Of a DNA stretch of 64,000 nt, positions 25,692-32,401 are shown in pieces; the first letter of the stretch is position 1; each line of letters starts with the position of its first letter. Both the position numbers and the translations under genes were made by a program. The notes beneath the pieces are model-generated. The model saw only the letters and a list, made by a program, of their open reading frames with translations, had not been told where the DNA came from and did no database searches. The stretch spans positions 26,632 to 90,631 of the forward strand of contig JACPFM010000162.1 in the NCBI GenBank assembly GCA_016182965.1. Reading direction: 5' to 3'. This DNA comes from Deltaproteobacteria bacterium. GTDB taxonomy: Bacteria > Myxococcota_A > Polyangia > Polyangiales > JADJMO01.

Positions 25692-26003
25692 TCACGCCGC
25701 CGCGAACCCGCGCTCGATGCCCTCGAGGATGGCGCGCACGAGCACCGAGTCGGCGTTGCTCCTGCGCCGCGTCAACGCGAACGGCTCGGCCTCCCCTTCG
25801 TTGACCGGATCCATCATGAGCTCGGAGTCGCGGACCACCATGAACTCGTCCGCGGTCAGCACGTCCGTGGTGATGAACGCCTTGATGCGCTCGATGGATG
25901 CGCAGGCCTCGCGCGAGATCGCCTCGACGTCGTCGTCGTCGGTCTCGTCGTCGGCGGCCCACCCGCCCCGGATCGCGAAGAGCTCGTGTCCCACATCTCC
26001 CAT
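25692..26003 (-). CDS. small acidic hypothetical protein
   Basis: A 103-residue protein, MGDVGHELFAIRGGW..., with an acidic segment (ADDETDDDDVE), then helices (AISREACASIERIKAFITTDV) and FMVVRDSELMMDPVNEGEAEPFALTRRRSNADSVL in the C-terminal half. I recognise no family. An ATG 9 nt upstream is possible. It lies between the decarboxylase and the TetR gene on the same strand. The translation reads like a real protein (varied residues, no compositional runs). Confidence 0.5.
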   Translation of the reverse strand: MGDVGHELFAIRGGWAADDETDDDDVEAISREACASIERIKAFITTDVLTADEFMVVRDSELMMDPVNEGEAEPFALTRRRSNADSVLVRAILEGIERGFAAA

Positions 26004-26171
26004 TGCTCGCAAGGCTCGTGCCGAATGGCTCGACGTTTCCGTCGCGCGCGTTTCGGGACCCGCGACCGTTCGCGTCGGGGGCCCCGGAGGACGATGTGCG
26101 AACGCGTCGGCTCGGGACCGACCACCGGCGTGGCGCCGTTGCGTCCGTCGGTGTCGCTTCGCGACTCGCGA

Positions 26172-26855
26172 TCAGCGACGACGCCTCTTGCGCGCGACGA
26201 TCGCGTCGCGGAGCCACGCCTCGGTGAGCACGGCGTGCCGTTCGAGCTCCGGGCTCGCCTTGCTGCGCCCGTACAGCAAGCGCTCCTCGATCTGCAGCAG
26301 CGCGACGGAGTTCAGCGCGGTGCGCACGAGCGTGCGGCCGTCCTCGGCGTCGATCTCCCCGGCGGCGATGTACGGCGCGAGCAGCAGCTCGGTCGCCGCG
26401 GCGGCGCCGCGCGAGTACAGCATGTACATCGCCTCGCGGAGCTGGGGCTGCTCGACGGCCACGACGAACAAGAGCTGGACGAAGGCCGCGTAGAGCGGGC
26501 CGCTCCAGATTTCCATCACCGCCTCGATGGCGTAGCGCGGCACGTCTTCGAGCTTCGTGGGCGGCTCGACGTCCGGCACCTGCGCGAGCAGCTCGGCGCC
26601 GAGGTGCACGATGATCTGCTCGACCAGCTGCTCCTTCGTCTCGAAGTAGTGGTAGAGGCTCGGCTGCTGCACGCCGAGCCGACGCGCCAGCTCACGCAGC
26701 GACGCGCCCGCGTAGCCGCGCTCGGCGAACAGGAGCAGCGCGGTGCGCAGCACCTCCATGTGCCGCTCGGACAGGTCCGCCGCGGCGGCCTCGCCGCGGA
26801 ACATTCGCGCGACGGCGGCGCGCACGTGGGCCGGTGCTTTCGATCGCGCGGTCAC
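26172..26855 (-). CDS. TetR/AcrR family repressor
   Basis: A 227-residue TetR-family regulator. The helix-turn-helix is SLRELARRLGVQQPSLYHYFETKEQLVEQII, canonical for the family. The C-terminal ligand domain (EIWSGPLYAAFVQLLFVVAVEQPQLREAM) is of typical length, and the ligand is unknown. The GTG start at 26853-26855 overlaps the stop of the preceding membrane-protein gene (GTGA), so both are one operon. Two palindromes upstream of that operon at 27252-27298 are good operator candidates, suggesting autorepression. Confidence 0.9.
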   Translation of the reverse strand: MTARSKAPAHVRAAVARMFRGEAAAADLSERHMEVLRTALLLFAERGYAGASLRELARRLGVQQPSLYHYFETKEQLVEQIIVHLGAELLAQVPDVEPPTKLEDVPRYAIEAVMEIWSGPLYAAFVQLLFVVAVEQPQLREAMYMLYSRGAAAATELLLAPYIAAGEIDAEDGRTLVRTALNSVALLQIEERLLYGRSKASPELERHAVLTEAWLRDAIVARKRRRR

Positions 26856-27235
26856 TCTCTCTGTGCGCGCAGGATCGTCGTCGCCACGCCGGCCGGCAAG
26901 CCCTCCCGGTCATGCCCGTCATGCCCGTCATGCCCGTCATGCCTGGCGCTCGACGCGGCCTCGGTCGCCGCCGTGGTGGAGGAAGCGGCTTCGAAGCGTC
27001 GATGGCAGCTCGGACAGGTGACCGGCGCGAACGCGGCGTCGACGAGCGGGCCGAGCCCCATGCCGCCGATCAGCACCACCGGGATGACGAACGGCCAGAG
27101 GAAGCCGATGAACGGGTAGCCGAAGAGCATCGCCAGCATGCCGAGCCCGAGCGTCGCGAAGGCCGCGCGCGCGCCGAGCGAAGGACGCACGGGCACCACC
27201 TGCGCGCGGCACGCCGCGCACGTCTCATGGGACAT
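26852..27235 (-). CDS. small zinc-ribbon membrane protein with His-Asp tail
   Basis: A 127-residue protein beginning MSHETCAACRAQ. It has one CxxC at the N-terminus, two hydrophobic helices (AAFATLGLGMLAMLFGYPFIGF and WPFVIPVVLIGGMGLGPLV) and a second CxxC (CPSCHRRF), a split zinc-ribbon layout. The end contains the run RHDGHDGHDGHD encoded by a 9-nt tandem repeat (ATGCCCGTC on the plus strand, about 26911-26944). Start ATG 27233-27235 has GGGAGGA. It is co-transcribed with the TetR gene. Confidence 0.7.
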   Translation of the reverse strand: MSHETCAACRAQVVPVRPSLGARAAFATLGLGMLAMLFGYPFIGFLWPFVIPVVLIGGMGLGPLVDAAFAPVTCPSCHRRFEAASSTTAATEAASSARHDGHDGHDGHDREGLPAGVATTILRAQRE

Positions 27236-27251
27236 GGTTCGTTCCTCCCTA

Positions 27252-27298
27252 CCTATCACGCGATAGGCACGCCCCAGATATAGGCTATCGCGCGATAG
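27252..27298. promoter_or_regulatory. two operator-like palindromes
   Basis: CCTATCACGCGATAGG at 27252-27267 and CTATCGCGCGATAG at 27285-27298 are near-perfect palindromes sharing the CTATCNCGCGATAG core. Their centres are 32 bp apart, about three helical turns. They lie between the divergent membrane-protein/TetR operon and the VOC gene, so the TetR protein would be expected to bind here. Confidence 0.7.
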
Positions 27299-27373
27299 GG
27301 TCAAGGCCCCGGAAGGCGGACGGGAGCGCGATGGTCGGAGAACCGCGCGCCTCGGCTGCGCTACGTTGCGGCC

Positions 27374-27799
27374 ATGGAGCCTCGGATCAGCGTCGTGACC
27401 CTCGGCGTGCAGGATGTCGGCCGCGCGCGCGCCTTCTACGAGCGCCTCGGGTGGGTGGCCGCCGCGTCGAGCAACGAGCACGTGGCGTTCTTCGATCTGG
27501 GCGGCGTCGTGCTGTCTCTGTTCGGGCGCACCGCGCTCGCCGACGACGCGGGCGTGAGCGCGGGAGGTGCCGGGTTCTCCGGCGTGGCGTTGGCGCACAA
27601 CGTCCGCGACCGCGCCGCGGTCGATCGCACGCTCGCCGAGGCGAAGGCGGCCGGCGCGACGATCGTCAAGCCGGCGGTCGAGACGTTCTGGGGCGGGTAC
27701 GCCGGCTACTTCAGCGATCCCGACGGTCACCTCTGGGAGATCGCGCACAACCCCTTCTGGACGCTCGACGAGCACGGCCGCGTGAAGCTGCCCGCCTGA
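27374..27799 (+). CDS. VOC/glyoxalase-family protein
   Basis: A 141-residue protein of the vicinal-oxygen-chelate superfamily. ISVVTLGVQDVGRARAFYERLGW and the C-terminal GYFSDPDGHLWEIAHNP are the two half-domain signatures of glyoxalase/bleomycin-resistance-like proteins. The final acidic and His residues (DPDGHLWE) would ligate metal. The gene is divergent from the TetR operon and probably shares its control region. The substrate is unknown. Start ATG 27374. Confidence 0.9.
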   Translation: MEPRISVVTLGVQDVGRARAFYERLGWVAAASSNEHVAFFDLGGVVLSLFGRTALADDAGVSAGGAGFSGVALAHNVRDRAAVDRTLAEAKAAGATIVKPAVETFWGGYAGYFSDPDGHLWEIAHNPFWTLDEHGRVKLPA

Positions 27800-27822
27800 C
27801 GGAGCCGAGGACGATGTCGCGG

Positions 27823-30800
27823 CTACCGCCAGCAGCGATCGCTGTGGCCCTTGCCGTGGCAGGAGCCGGTGCACGAGTAGACGGTGCCACACGGGTTGCC
27901 CGGCGTGCCCGGCGCCTCGGTGGTGGTCGCACCGCCCAACGGACCGGTGATGGTGCCCGCCACGTCCTTGCCGCCGTTCATGTGCGTCGACGAGGTCGCG
28001 GGCGGGTGGCACGAAGCGCAGGTCAGCCCCTCGCCGTCGTGCGTGCCGTGCCGCCCCGGGAGCGAGCCCATGGTGCCCGCGTGACACGAGCCGCAGCTGC
28101 CGACCGGCCAGGTCCCACCCGCCCAGTAGGGCGTGACCGCGGGCGCGCCGCCGCGTCCGTTCGAGTGACAGGCGCCGAGGCACGTGCCGCGCGCGGTGAC
28201 CGGGATTCCCTGCGTCGCCGCGACGTTGAAGGTCATGCCCGTCGCGCCGCCGCTGAAGGCGACGTCGCCATGGTGCCCTGCCGTCTCGAGGTTCGCCGTC
28301 GGCACGTACCCGAGGGCGTGCGCGACGTTGCCGGCCGCCGGAACGACGTGACACGTCGAGCACGCGAACGCGGCGTGGGTGGTGCTGGCCGTGAGGTGGG
28401 CGACGTGGCGCCCGACGGCGAGCGTCGTCTTGAGGGTCTCGCCGCCAACGCCGACCGGCGGGTTGCTCTGGCTCGGCGGCGTGCCGTGGCAGAACGAGCA
28501 GCCGCGCCAGTCCGTGCCCTTGTGGCAGCTGGCGTTGTTGCAGGACACGCCGACGGAGCCGCCGGCGTAGTCGGCGCCGTGGCAATCGGTGCAGAGCTTG
28601 CCGTGCTCGTCCTTCTGCTGCTTGGTCAGGAAGTAGTTGCTCCCGTGGTGGTTGGCGCCGCCGCCCGGCGAGGTCCAGCCGGTCAGGTCGTGGTACTTGT
28701 GCGACTCGATCTTGCCGTTCACGTGCAACGTGCGATCGGTCCAGGCAGCGACCTTGGTCGCCGCGTTCCACGAGGCGATCACGCCGGAGTGGCAGATGGT
28801 GCAGTCGCTGTGGCTGACGTGCGTCCCGCCGGGCGGGTTGGTGTGACAGCTCGCGCCGCAGGCGTCGTAGGAGCCGTCGACGGTGGTCCACGACGGCGTC
28901 CGCTTCACCGTTCCTCCGGCGATGGCCGCGGCCAAGGTCGCGCCGTGGCAGTACGCGCCCGAGCAGGTCGCGCTCGCGGAGTCGTACGCCGGCGTCGCCC
29001 CGCCCGTCGTGCTCAATGCGCCCCACGCGAAGTCGGTGGTCGCGTTGGAGTGGGTGGTGACGATCGGCACCGCGTGGCAGTCGTTGCACGCGAGGTCCTT
29101 GCGCCACGTGCTGCCGAGCGCGAGGTGCTGCTGATGCGCGCCCACGGCCTTCTGCGTGGTGAGCGTCTCGCCCTTGGTCCCGAGGGGCGGCGCCGGATCG
29201 GTGCCGGTCCCGTGGCACGAGGTGCAGGTGAGGCTCGCGGTGTCGACCACGCCGTTGACGTGTCTGGTCCGATCGGCCCAGGTCGCCGTCTTCGTCGCGG
29301 GGTCCCACGACGCGATGACCGCGCCATGGCAGGTCGCACACGCGGTGCTCGCCGGGTGCGTCCCGCCCGGCGGGTTGGTGTGACAGCTCGCGCCGCAGGC
29401 GTCGTACGAGCCGTCGACGGTGGTCCACACCGGCGCGCGCTTCACCGTGCCGCCGCTGACCGCGGCGAGGAGCGTCGCGCCGTGGCAGTACACGCCCGAG
29501 CAGGTGCCGGCCGCGTACGCGGGGCTCGCGCCGTCCGCGGAGGACACCGCGCTCCACGAGAAGTCCGTGGTCCCGGTGGCGTGCGACATCGACACCGGCT
29601 TCACGTGGCAGTCGGTGCAGACCACGTCGCGGTGCCACGTCGAGGAGGCGAGGTGCGTCTGGTGGGCGCCGACGGCGGCCTGCGAGGTCAGCGTCTCGCC
29701 CTTGGTTCCCTTGGGCGGCGCCTCGTTCATCGCGGGATCGCCGTGGCAGCTGGTGCACGTCAGCGTGGAGGTCTCGACGACGCCGTTGACGTGGAGCGTG
29801 CGGTCCTTCCAGGTCGCCGTCTTGGTGGTCGCGTCCCAGCTGGCGATGACGGCGCCGTGACAGCTCGCGCAGGCGTCGCTCGCCGCGTGCGTGCCGCCCG
29901 GCGGGTTGGTGTGACAGGCGGTCCCGCACGCATCGCCCGTCCCGTCGACGACGTTCCACACCGGCGTGCGCGCCACGGTGGCGCCGGACTTCGCCGGCAT
30001 CAGCGCGTTGCCGTGGCAGTACACGGTCGAGCACGTCGCGGTGCCGAAGTCGTAGGCAGGTGCGCTGGCGCGCGTCCTCGCCAGGGCGCCCCAGGCGAAG
30101 TCCGTCTTGCCGTCGAAGTGCGTCGTGGAGGTGGGAACGGCGTGGCAGTCGGTGCACGCCAGATCCTTGCGCCAGGTGCTGGTCGCGAGGTGCGCCTGGT
30201 GAGCGCCGACGCCCTGCGCGGTCGTGGCGGTCGCGCCCGTGGTCGACTTGGGCGGCGCCGGATCGCCCCTCGCCGCGTCGCCGTGGCAGGTAGTGCAGGT
30301 GAGCGTCGAGAGCTCGACGATTCCGTCGATGTGCAGCGAGCGGTCCTTCCAGGTCGCCGTCTTGGTGGCGGCGTCGTACGTCGCGATCACCGCGCCATGG
30401 CAGGTCGCACAGGCGGTGTTTCCAGGGTGACCGCCGCCGGGCGGGTTGGTGTGACAGCTCGCGCCGCAGGCGCTGAAGCTGCCGTCGACCTGGTTGAACA
30501 CCGGCTCGCGCTTCACGGTGCCGCCGGTGGCGGCTCCCGCGAGCGTCACCCCGTGGCAGTACACGCCAGTGCAGCTGTGCTTCGTGGTGTCGTACATCGG
30601 CGTGGCGCCGCCGGTCGTGGCCACCGCGCTCCACGCGAAGTCCTTGACGCCGTTGGCGTGCCCCGGATCGGTCGGCACCACGTGGCAGTCGGTGCAGACC
30701 ACGTCGCGTCGCCACGCGCTGGACCCGAGGTGGCTCGCGTGCGCGCCGACACCGGGCGTGGTGGTGACCGTCGATCCGCCGATCGCGCGCGGCGGCGCCG

Positions 30801-31203
30801 GGTTCCCGGTCGCCTTGTCGCCGTGGCACATCGTGCAGACCGCCGTCGCGCCGGAGTCGGCGCCGGTGTCGGCGCCGGTGTCGGCGTACGCATCGTCGGC
30901 GACCTCTCCGAGCGGCGCGTCCCCGGTCATCGTGTCGCCCGCGTCGTCGATGCTGGTGTCGCCGTCCGTGCTGGCGTCGGCGTCGTCCACGCTCGCGTCG
31001 GGGACGACCGAGTCTTCGGGCGGCACGCCGGTGTCGCCGGCGGAGGTGTCGACGCCCTCGCCGTCGGCGGAGACGACGTCGGCGCCGGGCGCCGCGTCGT
31101 CGAGCGCATCCGGGAGGGGTTCCTCCCCGGTACCCCCGGACCCACCACTGCACCCGAGGACGACGGCGACGAGACCGAGAGGGAGCACGAAGCGCGCGCG
31201 CAT
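27823..31203 (-). CDS. giant multihaem c-type cytochrome lipoprotein (about 28 haem motifs)
   Basis: A 1126-residue lipoprotein (VVLGC, C18) with an acidic linker to about residue 120. I counted 28 haem-type motifs: 17 CxxCH, 6 with CxxxCH (CGASCHT etc.) and 5 with CxxxxCH (CTGVYCH, CSGVYCH, CSGAYCH, CSTVYCH, CNNASCH). Four copies of a roughly 180-residue module follow each other. Each runs CTDCH, DFAW, CxxxYCH, GGTVKRxPxW, CGASCHTNPPGG, CATCHGAVI, WKDRTLHVNG, CTSCHG, APP. Then a divergent C-terminal part of about eight motifs, ending near GHSDRCWR. The mixture of CxxCH and CxxxxCH resembles Geobacter-type multihaem cytochromes (TIGR01904-type repeats). ATG 31201-31203 has AGGAG upstream. Its role as an exported electron conduit is inferred. 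Confidence 0.87.
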   Translation of the reverse strand: MRARFVLPLGLVAVVLGCSGGSGGTGEEPLPDALDDAAPGADVVSADGEGVDTSAGDTGVPPEDSVVPDASVDDADASTDGDTSIDDAGDTMTGDAPLGEVADDAYADTGADTGADSGATAVCTMCHGDKATGNPAPPRAIGGSTVTTTPGVGAHASHLGSSAWRRDVVCTDCHVVPTDPGHANGVKDFAWSAVATTGGATPMYDTTKHSCTGVYCHGVTLAGAATGGTVKREPVFNQVDGSFSACGASCHTNPPGGGHPGNTACATCHGAVIATYDAATKTATWKDRSLHIDGIVELSTLTCTTCHGDAARGDPAPPKSTTGATATTAQGVGAHQAHLATSTWRKDLACTDCHAVPTSTTHFDGKTDFAWGALARTRASAPAYDFGTATCSTVYCHGNALMPAKSGATVARTPVWNVVDGTGDACGTACHTNPPGGTHAASDACASCHGAVIASWDATTKTATWKDRTLHVNGVVETSTLTCTSCHGDPAMNEAPPKGTKGETLTSQAAVGAHQTHLASSTWHRDVVCTDCHVKPVSMSHATGTTDFSWSAVSSADGASPAYAAGTCSGVYCHGATLLAAVSGGTVKRAPVWTTVDGSYDACGASCHTNPPGGTHPASTACATCHGAVIASWDPATKTATWADRTRHVNGVVDTASLTCTSCHGTGTDPAPPLGTKGETLTTQKAVGAHQQHLALGSTWRKDLACNDCHAVPIVTTHSNATTDFAWGALSTTGGATPAYDSASATCSGAYCHGATLAAAIAGGTVKRTPSWTTVDGSYDACGASCHTNPPGGTHVSHSDCTICHSGVIASWNAATKVAAWTDRTLHVNGKIESHKYHDLTGWTSPGGGANHHGSNYFLTKQQKDEHGKLCTDCHGADYAGGSVGVSCNNASCHKGTDWRGCSFCHGTPPSQSNPPVGVGGETLKTTLAVGRHVAHLTASTTHAAFACSTCHVVPAAGNVAHALGYVPTANLETAGHHGDVAFSGGATGMTFNVAATQGIPVTARGTCLGACHSNGRGGAPAVTPYWAGGTWPVGSCGSCHAGTMGSLPGRHGTHDGEGLTCASCHPPATSSTHMNGGKDVAGTITGPLGGATTTEAPGTPGNPCGTVYSCTGSCHGKGHSDRCWR

Positions 31204-31279
31204 GGCCGCTCCTGGTGAAAGACGACAAACGGAGTCCAGCACGCCCAGTACCCGCGAACGCCGCAGTCGCGTCACTCGA

Positions 31280-32401
31280 CTAGACTTTCGTCATGATCGG
31301 TCGTTCTGCGCAAACACTTCGCTTGCGCGGAACGCGGTCGTCGTGGCGATGCGCGCTAGAGCACCGAACGGTTTGAATCCGTCGCGAAACACGTGAGGTT
31401 GCGTGAGATTCGCGTCGCACGGACCGGAGGGCGACGCAGGCGTACTGGCAGTACGTCGAGGAGACCGGAGGGAGTACGACGCGAAGATCGCGCAACCCGA
31501 CCAGCGTGATGCCCACCCGGTCGGCGAGATCGATCGCCAGCGACGACGGCGCCGAGATCGCCGCGACCACCGGCACCCGCGCGACCGCCGCCTTCTGCAC
31601 GATCTCGAAGCCGGCGCGGCCCGACATGAGCAGCGCGCGGCCCGCGAGCGAAGCTCCGCCGCGGAAGCGGCTGCCGATCGCCTTGTCGGCGGCGTTGTGG
31701 CGGCCGATGTCCTCGCGCAGCACCTCGAGCTCGCCGTGCGCGTCGAACAGCGCCGCGGCGTGCAGGCCGCCGGTGCGATCGAATGTCGGCTGCGCGGCGC
31801 GCATGCGATCGATGAAGGACATCAGCGTGGCCAGATCGAACGCCGCCCGATCCTCGAGGCGCGGCACCCGCACCGAGATCGCCGCGATGGTCGCCTTGCC
31901 GCACAGCCCGCACGACGACGCCGAGTAGAGCGCGCGCTTGGCCGCGCCGGCGTCGACCCCGGCCCGCAGGTGCACCTCGACCGCGTTGGGCTCGACCTGC
32001 TCGACCGCGCGCACGTCGCCGGGCGACGTCAACACCCCCTCGGTGAGGAGGAACCCGACCGCGAGATCGGCGTCGTCGCCCGGCGTGCGCATGGTCACCG
32101 CGATCGGCTCCGCGTCGCCCTCACCGCGCACCCGAATCTCGAGCGGCTCCTCGACCACGACGTGATCGAACGCGTCCCCGTTTTCGACGCGCCTCACGCC
32201 GCGCACCGTGCTGCGCGGGTCCCGAACCGTCGCCACCTGCGCTGGCACGACTGCCGGGGGGATCGGGGGGCCGCAAGGCCCACCCGACACGAGCCGGTGA
32301 GGTTGCTGCGCGGAACGCGCAGCGCCGAGCTCGGCGAGTTGCTGGTGGGGGGTGTCGGGGGGAGCGACAGGGGCGCTCCCCCCGACGTTGGGTGAGCTCA
32401 T
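31280..32401 (-). CDS. fdhD: formate dehydrogenase sulfur-transfer protein FdhD with rewritten C-terminus
   Basis: FdhD delivers sulfur to the molybdenum cofactor for formate dehydrogenase activity. The core is intact: MRTPGDDADLAVGFLLTEG, SASSCGLCGKATI (the CxxC loop), REDIGRHNAADKAIG and SGRAGFEIVQKAAVARVP. The ATG lies in an ATGA overlap with the fdsA stop, which fixes the start; the N-terminal 50 residues are low-complexity. After ITLVGL the usual end is gone and about 70 different residues follow, encoded partly by the 31397-31497 repeat element (VVLPPVSSTYCQYACV). Whether this tail disturbs FdhD is unknown. Third gene of the operon. Confidence 0.9.
   Translation of the reverse strand: MSSPNVGGSAPVAPPDTPHQQLAELGAARSAQQPHRLVSGGPCGPPIPPAVVPAQVATVRDPRSTVRGVRRVENGDAFDHVVVEEPLEIRVRGEGDAEPIAVTMRTPGDDADLAVGFLLTEGVLTSPGDVRAVEQVEPNAVEVHLRAGVDAGAAKRALYSASSCGLCGKATIAAISVRVPRLEDRAAFDLATLMSFIDRMRAAQPTFDRTGGLHAAALFDAHGELEVLREDIGRHNAADKAIGSRFRGGASLAGRALLMSGRAGFEIVQKAAVARVPVVAAISAPSSLAIDLADRVGITLVGLRDLRVVLPPVSSTYCQYACVALRSVRRESHATSRVSRRIQTVRCSSAHRHDDRVPRKRSVCAERPIMTKV
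31397..31497. repeat. inverted-repeat element inside fdhD 3' end
   Basis: Arms of 21 nt at 31397-31417 (GGTTGCGTGAGATTCGCGTCG on the plus strand, trimmed here to its two ends GGTTGCG and TTCGCGTCG) and 31477-31497 are inverted copies, 18 of 21 bases matching. The inside has a 24-nt core at 31439-31462, GGCGTACTGGCAGTACG and so on, 22 of 24 identical to 10252-10275. The left outside sequence (GTCGCGAAACACGTGAG) may also belong to the element. It lies entirely in the fdhD reading frame. Confidence 0.7.

Noticed and set aside
27331..31218. Very long open frame on the plus strand opposite the multihaem gene
   Set aside because: It is an Arg/Ala-rich shadow caused by GC codon bias; the minus strand has the repeated CxxCH pattern and a signal peptide.
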